A stretch of DNA of 38,191 nucleotides from an uncultured SAR86 cluster bacterium (GTDB taxonomy: Bacteria; Pseudomonadota; Gammaproteobacteria; Magnimaribacterales; AG-339-G14), in assembly GCA_902527995.1 (NCBI GenBank), contig CABZRA010000007.1, forward strand, positions 1 through 38,191. Direction: 5' to 3'. The notes below the pieces were generated by a model. The model did no database searches, was not told the DNA's origin, and saw only the letters and a list, made by a program, of their open reading frames with translations. Of the stretch, positions 24,360 through 32,250 are shown piece after piece; within the stretch, counting starts at the first letter, position 1; every line of letters begins with the position of its first letter. A program made the position numbers and the translations under genes.

Positions 24360-25421
24360 CTAGTTATTAATAAAATTTATCAAAAGCTCCGTCAGCTGTT
24401 TTGGCTTAGTCCACTGATAAAAATGTCCACCGCCAATATGTTCTGCGCTTTTTGCATTTGGGCACATATTCAAGACATCTCTTTCTATTCCATTGGTTAC
24501 TGGATCATCGCCAGAGAAAATACTTAAAAAAGGCTTCTCCCAATGTTTAAACACGTCTCTTGCTTTTCTTTGAGCTTCCAAAGATTGATCGGGAATAGTT
24601 GGAACATGACTGGGCATTGCTCTCGGCCCCATTTTAAAGTTTGATGATGGAAAGGGAGCATCGTAAGCTTTTGCAATTTTTGATTTGAATGGAAAATAAT
24701 TACTTATGCCTAAATTAACAAAAATTAAATACAGAATTATTTTTAATTTTGAAGGCTTCCCCATCATCTGTTCCATCAAAAAACCAATCGGTAAATCAAC
24801 TGTGTCCCAGCAAAACTTTTGCCAATACATAAATTTTAAAGCTGGATGAGACTTGCCTTTATCCATTTCTGTCACTTGCTTTAACATCGTTATCGGAGTT
24901 AACTTGAGATCACTCTCTCTAAAGGCTTTAACCTGATCTATTATCTCAAAAGGGGTATCAGGATTATAAGGAAGTCCTGTATTACCCATAGCAACTTTAG
25001 AGAAACGCTCTGGTTCATTAGCAACCATTCTTAAACCAATCAAACCTCCCCAATCTTGCCCAAAAAAAGTTAAATTGCTGAAATCGTTCTTAACCAGCCA
25101 TTCTGTCATCCAGTCTACTTGTCTTTGAAAACTATAATCTTCCCTGGAGGCAGGTTTATCAGATTTTCCATAGCCAGGTAAATCAGGACAGATTACCCTG
25201 ATACCAGCTTGGTTGAAGAAAGGAATCATTTTTACGTAAAGATAACTCCATACTGGTTGTCCATGCATGCATAATATTATTGGACCATCTTTTGGGCCAA
25301 CATCTATGTGATGAATTCTAAGATCTGAATTATCGTGTGTTTTTATAGTTGTAAAATTCGGCTCGTATTTATAGTCCTTTAGGTTCGTGAAACACTTATC
25401 TGGCGTCCTTAATATCTCCAT
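24360..25421 (-). CDS. Haloalkane dehalogenase-like alpha/beta hydrolase
   Basis: Alpha/beta hydrolase of 353 residues resembling DhlA-type haloalkane dehalogenases, which replace a halogen with hydroxyl. It shows HGQPVWSYLYVKMIP (53-67), DLPGYGKSDKP, the nucleophile elbow GQDWGG with Asp123 and the halide-binding Trp124 next to it, the cap segment AYDAPFPSSNFKMGPRAMP, a candidate acid Asp305, and His333. DhlA has Glu after the HG pair and class II enzymes have Asn; here it is Gln55. The C-terminal part is longer than DhlA. It heads the six-gene minus-strand unit. A related epoxide hydrolase is less likely because of the Asp-Trp pair and APFP cap motif. Confidence 0.88.
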   Translation of the reverse strand: MEILRTPDKCFTNLKDYKYEPNFTTIKTHDNSDLRIHHIDVGPKDGPIILCMHGQPVWSYLYVKMIPFFNQAGIRVICPDLPGYGKSDKPASREDYSFQRQVDWMTEWLVKNDFSNLTFFGQDWGGLIGLRMVANEPERFSKVAMGNTGLPYNPDTPFEIIDQVKAFRESDLKLTPITMLKQVTEMDKGKSHPALKFMYWQKFCWDTVDLPIGFLMEQMMGKPSKLKIILYLIFVNLGISNYFPFKSKIAKAYDAPFPSSNFKMGPRAMPSHVPTIPDQSLEAQRKARDVFKHWEKPFLSIFSGDDPVTNGIERDVLNMCPNAKSAEHIGGGHFYQWTKPKQLTELLINFINN

Positions 25422-25441
25422 GTGACCTCTTTTTACATTTT

Positions 25442-25470
25442 TTGACTCAACAATTTTCAGTTGCTAGAGT
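25442..25470 (+). promoter_or_regulatory. Candidate promoter for the MBL-fold gene
   Basis: TTGACT (25442-25447), a 17-base spacer and TAGAGT (25465-25470) lie in the 60-base divergent gap before the ATG at 25482. The predicted leader is only about five bases. A promoter for the dehalogenase unit must also lie in or near this gap, but I cannot pick one with confidence. Confidence 0.4.
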
Positions 25471-25481
25471 ACTAAAAATTT

Positions 25482-26540
25482 ATGTTTAAATTTTTTAAGT
25501 ATTCTATCTCAATCATAGCAATATTCGTTGTTTTAGTAATTGTTTTACTAAGGGTTCCATCTGTTCAAGACGGTATTCTAAATTTCGCAATTTCTGGTCT
25601 AATTAATACTGATAGCCCTTTGGTCAAAGATGACGCATTGAGCGCAATTGTTTGTGGATCAAGATCACCATTGCCTAACCCAGACAGAGCTGAAACATGT
25701 ATTCTAATTAAAGCTGGGAATAAGGTATTTATAATAGATGCTGGCGACGGAAGTGCGAGCAATTTAAGAACTTTCGGGATTCCATTTGAATTTGAAGCTA
25801 TTTTAATAACTCATTTACATTCTGATCACTTTTCTGACCTTCAAGATCTTCACCTTGGTAGTTGGGTTTCAGGAAGAAAAGAAAAACTAAAAGTTTATGG
25901 TCCAGAAGGAATTAACGAAATCACAGAGGGTTTTGAAAGAGCCTATGCTTTAGACGCAAAATATAGATATGATCATCACGGAGATCAAGTCCTTGTAAAA
26001 AAAGCAAATGGTTATGAAACCATAACTTTAATTCCAAACCAAAAACCTTTTTACGATGACGGATTTTTAAAAATTACCGCCTTTTTGGTAGAGCATAAAC
26101 CAGTAGAGCCTTCTTTAGGATTTAGATTTGATTACAAAGGAAGATCAATCGTATTAAGTGGAGACACAATTTATAGTGAAAACCTTATTAGTTACGCTAA
26201 AGATGCAGATGTCTTATTCATGGAGGCTTTGTCGATGGATATTATTGGCAGGCTGCAAAAGGCTCAAGAGGAAGTTGGCAATTTGAGAAATGCGAATATT
26301 ATGTTTGATATTCAGGATTATCACACTTCTCCAGTAGAAGGCGCAAAAATAGCAAAAAAAGCAAATGTTAAGCACCTGGTCTATTATCACCTAGCGCCTG
26401 CGCCTGTCATTGGTTTAATGGAAACAGTATTTACGAGAGGTGTTAGTGAGGTTTTCAGTAACTTTACTATGTCAGACGATGGGACACATATCGTATTACC
26501 TTTAAAATCAGAAGAAATTTTAATTTCAAATTTAAAATAA
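25482..26540 (+). CDS. Membrane-anchored metallo-beta-lactamase-fold hydrolase
   Basis: Protein of 352 residues. An N-terminal hydrophobic helix (about 7-24) after two lysines should anchor it with the catalytic domain in the periplasm. The metal site THLHSDHFSD (His111, His113, Asp115, His116) is intact, and later ligands appear in LVEHKPV, SGDTI and YYHLAP. The overall pattern (CGSRSPLPNPDRAETCILI, then GLGF-like SLGFRFDYKGRSIVLSGDT) resembles the arylsulfatase/tRNase Z-like branch rather than antibiotic lactamases. Its natural substrate is unknown. It diverges from the dehalogenase unit, and its stop abuts the stop of the CMD-family gene. Confidence 0.9.
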   Translation: MFKFFKYSISIIAIFVVLVIVLLRVPSVQDGILNFAISGLINTDSPLVKDDALSAIVCGSRSPLPNPDRAETCILIKAGNKVFIIDAGDGSASNLRTFGIPFEFEAILITHLHSDHFSDLQDLHLGSWVSGRKEKLKVYGPEGINEITEGFERAYALDAKYRYDHHGDQVLVKKANGYETITLIPNQKPFYDDGFLKITAFLVEHKPVEPSLGFRFDYKGRSIVLSGDTIYSENLISYAKDADVLFMEALSMDIIGRLQKAQEEVGNLRNANIMFDIQDYHTSPVEGAKIAKKANVKHLVYYHLAPAPVIGLMETVFTRGVSEVFSNFTMSDDGTHIVLPLKSEEILISNLK

Positions 26541-26927
26541 TTATTCCGAATTTTCTTCACCATCCATTTCTTTCCAAACTTCTTCAAGAACTCTTCCAGA
26601 AGTAACCGCATTAGGCCATCCTGCATAATGTGCAAGGTGAAAGATAATTTCTTCTATTTTTTTCTTGCTAATACCTAAATTTCTAGCACCACGAAAGTGT
26701 AAGCGAAGCTCGTTCTCTCTGTTAAGAGCAATAAGTCCTGCAAGTGTAATTATGCTTCTTTCTTGAATTTCTAGTCCAGGCCTCGACCAGACAGATCCAA
26801 ATAAAGTCTCAATGGTATGAGACCTAAAATCTTCAGAAAAACTGCCTTCAGCCTTATGAAGAAAATTTAGTTTCTTTAATATTTCGGTGCCTTTTTTTAA
26901 TCTTTTTTCGTCGCTTTCAAATGTCAT
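26541..26927 (-). CDS. Carboxymuconolactone decarboxylase (CMD) family protein
   Basis: All-helical protein of 128 residues resembling PcaC. It shows IQERSIITLAGLIALNRENELRLHFRGARNLGISKKKIEEIIFHLAHYAGWPNA (about 53-106), the family core. The CxxC pair of AhpD is absent, so a peroxidase role is unlikely. Real gamma-carboxymuconolactone decarboxylase needs a protocatechuate pathway that is not seen here, so the substrate is open. A good ribosome site (GAGGAG, bases 26939-26934) lies before the ATG. It is the last gene of the ceramidase-containing unit. Confidence 0.88.
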   Translation of the reverse strand: MTFESDEKRLKKGTEILKKLNFLHKAEGSFSEDFRSHTIETLFGSVWSRPGLEIQERSIITLAGLIALNRENELRLHFRGARNLGISKKKIEEIIFHLAHYAGWPNAVTSGRVLEEVWKEMDGEENSE

Positions 26928-26933
26928 AGTATT

Positions 26934-26939
26934 CTCCTC
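26934..26939 (-). promoter_or_regulatory. Shine-Dalgarno site of the CMD-family gene
   Basis: GAGGAG on the minus strand, six bases before the ATG at 26927. It fixes the start and lies in the 12-base gap behind the MAPEG gene. Confidence 0.65.
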
Positions 26940-27359
26940 TTAATTAAACAAATGCCGCCCAATATCCACCAACATAATTATAGTAACTATAAATCCTACT
27001 GAGAAAAATAAGCTTCTTAAGCTTGGGTTTTTTCTTGTAGCAACTGAATAATATATCGCAGTATAAATATACCTCGCTAATACATAAATTATTATTAATC
27101 TGGATAGTCTTATTGGATCCATAGTCAATAAAATACTCATTAAAGCTGCGCCTAAAAAAGGAATGATATTTTCTAAAGAATTTTTAAAAGCTCTATCGCT
27201 TCTAAATACAAAAGATTCTGGGCCTAAATCAGAGTTTGTCTTTCCCGGTACATATCTTTTCTGAGTTCTTGAGGCTCCAATAGAAATAATTGCTTCAATA
27301 ACTATTAGAATAAGGAGAGCCCATATCCCTACAAAACTTACGTAATATTCTTGCATCAT
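26940..27359 (-). CDS. MAPEG family membrane protein
   Basis: Membrane-associated protein of eicosanoid and glutathione metabolism family, 139 residues, four helices (about 8-28, 66-82, 86-107, 115-135). Diagnostic features are VFRSDRAFKNSLENIIPFLGAAL (about 51-73) and the ARYIYTAIYYS segment in the third helix, which carries the arginine and tyrosines that contact glutathione in relatives. It may conjugate or reduce lipid peroxides with glutathione. It sits between an acyltransferase and a CMD-family gene in the minus-strand unit. Confidence 0.88.
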   Translation of the reverse strand: MMQEYYVSFVGIWALLILIVIEAIISIGASRTQKRYVPGKTNSDLGPESFVFRSDRAFKNSLENIIPFLGAALMSILLTMDPIRLSRLIIIYVLARYIYTAIYYSVATRKNPSLRSLFFSVGFIVTIIMLVDIGRHLFN

Positions 27360-27376
27360 TACATTTTTCCCTTTTA

Positions 27377-27985
27377 TTAAAATCTTTCAGGATGTTTTCC
27401 TTTGAACTTCTTGAAATAAACCTTTAACGAATTAATATCCTTCTCATTATCTCCCGTTGGTTTAAAAATTTCACCAAAAACAAACCGCTTATGCTCAAAG
27501 TCTATTCCCGTTAAGACAATCTCGGCATTGATCTCTTCGGCAATTCTCAAAAATCCTGTCTTCCATTTAGTAACTTTTTTTCTTGTTCCTTCCGGAGTAA
27601 TGCCTAGTAAAATTGCATCTCTCTCGTATCCTAAATTAGATATAAATTTTTTTGCCCCATAAGGTGCATCTCTATTGACTGGTATGCCGCCAAGCCAATT
27701 AAAAAAATGTTTAATTCCAAATTTGAATATTGAATCTTTTGCTAAAAAGTTAACTTTTATATCCAGTGCTAAAACTAAAGGAAAAGCTCTTATAAAATCT
27801 TCATAAGATGTGTGCGGAGCAGCAGTAATGATAACCCTTTTTTTATTAGGTAAAGATCCTTCTATTTTCCAATCATAGAACTTAAAGATTAACGTGCCCA
27901 ATAGTATAAAAAACTTCGATCTTCTTGCTCTAAAGTGATCTGGAATCGAACTTCTAAATTCTCTAATTCCAGATTTATCAAACAT
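27377..27985 (-). CDS. Lysophospholipid-type acyltransferase (PlsC-like)
   Basis: Acyltransferase of 202 residues in the glycerolipid acyltransferase superfamily. Motif I is HTSYED (His58 and Asp63, the HX4D pair), and motif III is TPEGTRKK (130-137). WLGGIPVNRDA fits motif II. There is a short hydrophobic stretch near 25-37 for membrane contact. It is shorter than standard PlsC (about 240) and resembles the compact marine or Bacteroidetes group annotated as 1-acyl-sn-glycerol-3-phosphate acyltransferase. Acceptor lipid unknown. Neighbours (ceramidase-type hydrolase, reductase) point to lipid remodelling. Confidence 0.87.
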   Translation of the reverse strand: MFDKSGIREFRSSIPDHFRARRSKFFILLGTLIFKFYDWKIEGSLPNKKRVIITAAPHTSYEDFIRAFPLVLALDIKVNFLAKDSIFKFGIKHFFNWLGGIPVNRDAPYGAKKFISNLGYERDAILLGITPEGTRKKVTKWKTGFLRIAEEINAEIVLTGIDFEHKRFVFGEIFKPTGDNEKDINSLKVYFKKFKGKHPERF

Positions 27986-28018
27986 TTGAATTGAAAAAAC
28001 TTTTTAAGTAAAAATTCT

Positions 28019-29065
28019 TTAGGGAGATTTAACTATATTAAACTCAATAAGACTCTTAGCAGAGGCTACAACAGCCTCCTCTCCTGATCTAGGTTGCCAA
28101 CCTAAAAGATTTTTTGCTTTTGAATTATCAAGTTTTTTAGTTTTTCCTAATTGGTCTGCTACGGTTTTCATCAAAGGACTAAACAAACCAAGCAATTTAA
28201 TTAAAAAATCTGGCGCAGTACCTTTTGGAAGTTTCTTCTGAAATTCGGGTATTTTTTCTCTTAGAACCTCGCTTATTAAAGGTATAGCCATTGTTTCTGA
28301 GCTAGCAATGAATCTATTACCTGAAGCTTGAGGGGACTCTAAAGCCAACATATGTAACTGAGCTACATCTCTGACATCTACTATTCCAAAACTAATGTTA
28401 GGAGCTAGAGGGAATCCTCCGTTTAAAAATCGCTTCACTACTTCAACACTTGTTCCGAAATCAGATTCCAAAACTGGCCCAAGGACAAGAGAGGGATTAA
28501 TTACTGAAAGTTCCATATTACATTCATCGCTGTTAATAAAGTCCCACGCTGCTTTTTCAGCATAAGTTTTTGATTTATTGTAAGCTGAACATCCTTTAGC
28601 TTCCGTATCGGTCCAATCTTCCTCATTAAAACTGTCTTTTTCATGTCCATAGATTATTGCTGCAACTGATGAAGTCAAAACAATTTTTTTAACGCCTTCC
28701 TCGTTTGCTGCTTTAATAACTCTCATTGTCCCTTCTCTAGCAGGAACAATAAGATCGTTTTCATCTTTTGGCTCCTCTAAAGCTACTGGAGAAGCGACAT
28801 GCATGACGTAATCGCAACCTTTTACTGCTTCAGACCATCCTTCGTCTTTTGTTAAGTCTGCAATAACCCAATCAACCTCAATTTTATTGAGTCTCTCATA
28901 AGTCGAACCGGCCTTATCTAAAATTTTATTCAAGTCTGAAACTCTATCTAAATTTCTTACCGTAGATTTTATTTTATAACCAGCTGCAGCAAGTTTCAGA
29001 ATACAATGAGTTGCAATAAAGCCTGAGCCTCCCGTAACTAAAACTGTTTTGTCTTCATTTGTCAT
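28019..29065 (-). CDS. NAD(P)-dependent reductase, dihydroflavonol reductase-like (extended SDR)
   Basis: Extended short-chain dehydrogenase of about 348 residues. It has the Rossmann motif VLVTGGSGFIATHC (8-21) with a basic STVRN end of the second strand that suggests NADPH, DYVMHVASPV, TSSVAAIIYG, and the catalytic YNKSK (Tyr162, Lys166), with SVINPSLVLGP following. This matches the DFR/aldehyde-reductase group that reduces ketones and aldehydes. I chose the ATG at 29065 because GAGG lies six bases before it. A TTG at 29077, which overlaps the upstream stop as TTGA, would add four residues. It lies between the acyltransferase and the secreted methyltransferase-like gene. Confidence 0.9.
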   Translation of the reverse strand: MTNEDKTVLVTGGSGFIATHCILKLAAAGYKIKSTVRNLDRVSDLNKILDKAGSTYERLNKIEVDWVIADLTKDEGWSEAVKGCDYVMHVASPVALEEPKDENDLIVPAREGTMRVIKAANEEGVKKIVLTSSVAAIIYGHEKDSFNEEDWTDTEAKGCSAYNKSKTYAEKAAWDFINSDECNMELSVINPSLVLGPVLESDFGTSVEVVKRFLNGGFPLAPNISFGIVDVRDVAQLHMLALESPQASGNRFIASSETMAIPLISEVLREKIPEFQKKLPKGTAPDFLIKLLGLFSPLMKTVADQLGKTKKLDNSKAKNLLGWQPRSGEEAVVASAKSLIEFNIVKSP

Positions 29066-29073
29066 AGTATTCC

Positions 29074-29847
29074 TCAAATTTTTTTAAATAAAAAAGTAAA
29101 TCTATCGCTCTCTCCGATCTGTAAATACTTATCTTGATCAAGCTCTTTTAGTCTCAATACGGGGGGAAGAGTCCAAACCCCTTTAGGATGATCCTTTGTA
29201 TCCTTTGGATTTGAATTAATTTCAGATTTTGCTACCAACTTAAACCCGAGCTTTTCTATTGATTCAATAGCGTATTCTTCAGTGACATATCCTGTTTTTT
29301 TCATATTCTCTAACGAAGTTCCTTCCTTTGCTCTATGTTCAACAACTCCTAACAATCCACCTTTCTTCAGTGATTTATGGGAGTTTTTAATTATAAAATC
29401 CCAATTAGGGCCAATCCAATTGTGTAAATTTCTAAAAGTCACTACCGCATCAATTGATTCGACTTCAGAATATTTTTCATTAAGAGAAACTAACTTTACG
29501 TTATCATACACAGAACTGCTTGCTAATTTTTTTTCGAAATTACGTCTTACTCTTTTAGCAAAATCGCTCATCGAGGGATCAAAGTGGGCAGCAATCAACT
29601 CTCCTTCATCTTTGAGATAATGAGCCAGTATTTCTGTATACCACCCGCCACCAGGAGATAATTCTATTACTTTCATATCAGGTCTGATTCCAAAAAAAGA
29701 TAAAGTTTCATAAGGATTACGATAAATATCTCTCGCTATATTTTTATTAGATCTTATTTCGCTTTCAATAGCACTTTTTAATGAATCAGCTGAAACTAAT
29801 GGATTGAAAAAAATAAAAAGTATAAAAACTAAAGTCTTCATAAACAT
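29074..29847 (-). CDS. SAM-methyltransferase-fold protein with signal peptide (COG4798-like)
   Basis: Protein of 257 residues. The N-terminus MKTLVFILFIFFNPLVSADS looks like a cleavable signal peptide (cut near VSA), which is odd because SAM is cytoplasmic. The mature part shows YRNPYETLSFFGIRPDMKVIELSPGGGWYTEIL (about 42-74), a clear SAM-binding motif I variant, and VVTFRNLHNW and GGLLGVVEHRA further on. It belongs to a group of predicted exported methyltransferases whose function is unsettled. An alternative start two codons downstream (MKT) is equally good. It follows the ceramidase-type gene by three bases. Confidence 0.87.
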   Translation of the reverse strand: MFMKTLVFILFIFFNPLVSADSLKSAIESEIRSNKNIARDIYRNPYETLSFFGIRPDMKVIELSPGGGWYTEILAHYLKDEGELIAAHFDPSMSDFAKRVRRNFEKKLASSSVYDNVKLVSLNEKYSEVESIDAVVTFRNLHNWIGPNWDFIIKNSHKSLKKGGLLGVVEHRAKEGTSLENMKKTGYVTEEYAIESIEKLGFKLVAKSEINSNPKDTKDHPKGVWTLPPVLRLKELDQDKYLQIGESDRFTFLFKKI

Positions 29848-29850
29848 AAT

Positions 29851-30816
29851 TTAACTCGTATTTGATCTTTTTTCTGTTCTATAAAAAAAGAAAAAAGAAA
29901 GTGTCGCCAATGCACAAATAATATGCCATAGCGCATGAGGTTGAATAATTGAATCTGGATAACACCATTCAGAATTTGGGTTAATTATTAAGTTCCCTTG
30001 TAGCCAAATGGTAAAAGCTAATATATAAAAAAAGCATCCTGCAAAAAACCAAGGATTATATCTTCTGTAACTCTCCGGTTTATTAGTGGCGATGAGCCCA
30101 GGTAGCCAAAAGAACAAAGTCCACCAGTAATCTTCAAGATTAATTAGAACTTCGTAAGGAGATGTTCCAAATAACCAAAGCACCGCATACCCAACAAATC
30201 CAGAAAAAAACCTCATATAAGACGAATAAAAATTATATAAAAACTCAGAGATTATCCATAAACCTATTGATAGCCCAAACAAACTAAAATCTATTCCAAG
30301 CTCGGAACCAAAGAACCAACTGAGAATCGAAAAAGAGATTAAAATAGAAAAATAAGCTCCCAAAAATTGATTTTCCGACCAGCCATTTAGGATTTTAAAA
30401 TTTAAAAGCCATGGGATTATTATGTAAGCAACCATGCTAACGTTATCTATCCATTGACCCCAAACAGTATGAGTTCCGTGCATCATTAAGGAACCGGGTC
30501 CTAAAAAAATTGAAGCCGATGCATATAAAACTGATATTGATGTGAATCCAATGAAAAAATTTTGACCTGTAACTTCTTCTCTCGAGAGAATCCAAACCAT
30601 AAAAATTCCAGTTAATATAAAACCTATATTACTCAAAGCATTGGAAGGCTCTCTGAAGTAACCCGAACTTATTCTTTCACACCATCTAGAAATTTCGCCT
30701 ATCTGATAACCTGATTCAACCGAAAGCATTATTCCGGAATACGCAAATAAAAAGTAAAGTAAAAAAAAAGCAACAATTGACGAAACAGCAATAGTAACAG
30801 CGTAATTTTTTAACAT
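29851..30816 (-). CDS. Ceramidase-family (CREST) membrane hydrolase
   Basis: Polytopic membrane protein of 321 residues, seven or more helices, related to alkaline ceramidases. Active-site positions match in order and spacing. Trp45-Cys-Glu47, Glu56 and Asn59 before LSNIGF resemble the calcium site region. Ser109 and His113 (GSLMMHGT) and Asp124 (eleven residues after the His) match the Ser/His/Asp set. His293 and His297 (QPHALWH) match the two C-terminal zinc ligands. The FH of eukaryotic enzymes is MH here. It may hydrolyse the amide of ceramide-like lipids; substrate unproven. It lies one base after the propeller-like gene and three bases before the methyltransferase-like gene. Confidence 0.85.
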   Translation of the reverse strand: MLKNYAVTIAVSSIVAFFLLYFLFAYSGIMLSVESGYQIGEISRWCERISSGYFREPSNALSNIGFILTGIFMVWILSREEVTGQNFFIGFTSISVLYASASIFLGPGSLMMHGTHTVWGQWIDNVSMVAYIIIPWLLNFKILNGWSENQFLGAYFSILISFSILSWFFGSELGIDFSLFGLSIGLWIISEFLYNFYSSYMRFFSGFVGYAVLWLFGTSPYEVLINLEDYWWTLFFWLPGLIATNKPESYRRYNPWFFAGCFFYILAFTIWLQGNLIINPNSEWCYPDSIIQPHALWHIICALATLSFFFFYRTEKRSNTS

Positions 30817-30817
30817 T

Positions 30818-32146
30818 TTAAGACCAACTTATTCTTGAAAAAGCTCCCGTAGAACAATAGAAGATATCTCTATTATCACCTGGAGTCAAAAACATGCCAT
30901 TTGCCAACCTAGAATCTAACCCGACTTTACTCAAAAGCTCGCCATTTGTTAAATCTAAGACAATAATATGATCCTCGCCGTTTTCATAATGATTTATAAC
31001 TAGCTCATTGCTCTCAGGGAATACAACTGGTTGCATTGTAGGCCTAAAATTTTTTAACCAAGAAACTTTAAGAGAATCTTGAGAAGTATCGATACCTGCG
31101 ATACTGCCATTTATACTATCCCAAGCTATACAAATTTTTGATTCAGGAATATTCACCGGAGGCGCAATAATACCTCCTCCTTCTTTTTGAAAGGGCTCTA
31201 TAAAATCAAGTTCTTCAGTTAATAAATCAATTTTGATTAGTCTTTGCTTTCCTTTCCAGGGAGCAGGTGATCTCCAGCTCAAAGATTTAAATTCATCAAA
31301 TCGTCCGTTGGGCTCTACTCCATAAATATCCCTTACGGACTGAATGTCTCCGTTATCCATGATCCATATATTTCCATCGGAAATACAACCATCCCATGCT
31401 AGTCCTTGAGGGCCATTAATACTTCTGTAATTAGGCGCCCAAGATTCATCAAGTTCGAGTGAAGTTTTATTTACTTTGATTTTTAAAATTTTCTCGATCC
31501 CTGGTACGTAAATAAATTCTCCCAAGTTATTTAACTCTGAGGCGATTCTTCCCATTGAACCTTCAGGCAAAGGAAAAGGCTCATCGATTAACTCCAATGT
31601 ATCAGGATCCAAACGAGTAATAAAAGAGTTACCTTGATTTTCAAGCCTGCAATCTTTTGTAACAATCGATCCATCCGAGAGAACTAATAATCCATTATGA
31701 GCTCTATCTTTTGGAAGTTTTTTTTCTTCTAATAATTCACAGTTTGCATCTAAAGAATGCATAAAATTTCCATTAACTTTTATAATATTTCCATTTTGAT
31801 GTGCAGCAATTGCGCCACACCAAACATGACCACCGCAAGGCAACTTAGGGCTCTCAGCAAGAGTTTCCAATGAAATTGGATTAAATTTTTGGAGCCAGCC
31901 ATACGGTTCTGGCCCAAAAAAATAAGGCATTGTTCCACCCAAATAATATTCACCCTTCTCTCTTTTTATAACCATGACGTTCCATTTATCTGAGGATAGA
32001 GTTTGCACTTTTGGAGACGAGCCTTTTGCGTTTAAAGAGCCTTGATAAGACTTTTGTCTTCGATTGCCTCCGCATTCAACTGGCCAAGAGGAACTAAAAT
32101 AACCAGGTAAGTTTTCGTTTCTATCAATCATATTGAAATTTGTCAT
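30818..32146 (-). CDS. Hypothetical beta-propeller-like protein
   Basis: Protein of about 443 residues without a signal peptide. Repeated short beta-strand units of the type 'NGLLVLSDGSIVTKD', 'PQGLAWDGCISDGNIWIMDNGD', 'NIPESKICIAWDSINGSIAGID' and 'PESNELVINHYENGEDHIIVLDL' suggest a six- to eight-bladed propeller of the SMP-30/quinoprotein-like type. Several histidines lie in loops (GGHVWCGAIAAH, DRAHNG, NHYENGEDH) and could bind metal. I do not recognise the exact family. I chose the ATG at 32146; a TTG at 32161 would add five residues and neither has a good ribosome site. It is the first gene of the seven-gene minus-strand unit. Confidence 0.75.
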   Translation of the reverse strand: MTNFNMIDRNENLPGYFSSSWPVECGGNRRQKSYQGSLNAKGSSPKVQTLSSDKWNVMVIKREKGEYYLGGTMPYFFGPEPYGWLQKFNPISLETLAESPKLPCGGHVWCGAIAAHQNGNIIKVNGNFMHSLDANCELLEEKKLPKDRAHNGLLVLSDGSIVTKDCRLENQGNSFITRLDPDTLELIDEPFPLPEGSMGRIASELNNLGEFIYVPGIEKILKIKVNKTSLELDESWAPNYRSINGPQGLAWDGCISDGNIWIMDNGDIQSVRDIYGVEPNGRFDEFKSLSWRSPAPWKGKQRLIKIDLLTEELDFIEPFQKEGGGIIAPPVNIPESKICIAWDSINGSIAGIDTSQDSLKVSWLKNFRPTMQPVVFPESNELVINHYENGEDHIIVLDLTNGELLSKVGLDSRLANGMFLTPGDNRDIFYCSTGAFSRISWS

Positions 32147-32174
32147 AATGAATTTTAGCAATGATGTAGAAATT

Positions 32175-32212
32175 AAATAAATTTATCTTATAAGAAATCG
32201 AAATAAATTTAT
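32175..32212. repeat. Pair of identical 12-base near-palindromic direct repeats
   Basis: AAATAAATTTAT occurs at 32175-32186 and again at 32201-32212, 26 bases apart. The second copy extends to the perfect palindrome AATAAATTTATT (32202-32213). The pair lies in the 104-base gap between the divergent propeller-like and TPR genes. The spacing is about two and a half DNA turns. It could be an operator, or chance in A/T-rich sequence. Confidence 0.35.
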
Positions 32213-32250
32213 TCGTCAATTCATCGCTCAAAAAGATTATTATCACCGTA

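Noticed and set aside
29282-29620. Open frame of 112 codons on + opposite the secreted methyltransferase-like gene
   Set aside because: Antisense to a gene with clear motifs; no ribosome site and no family match by eye.
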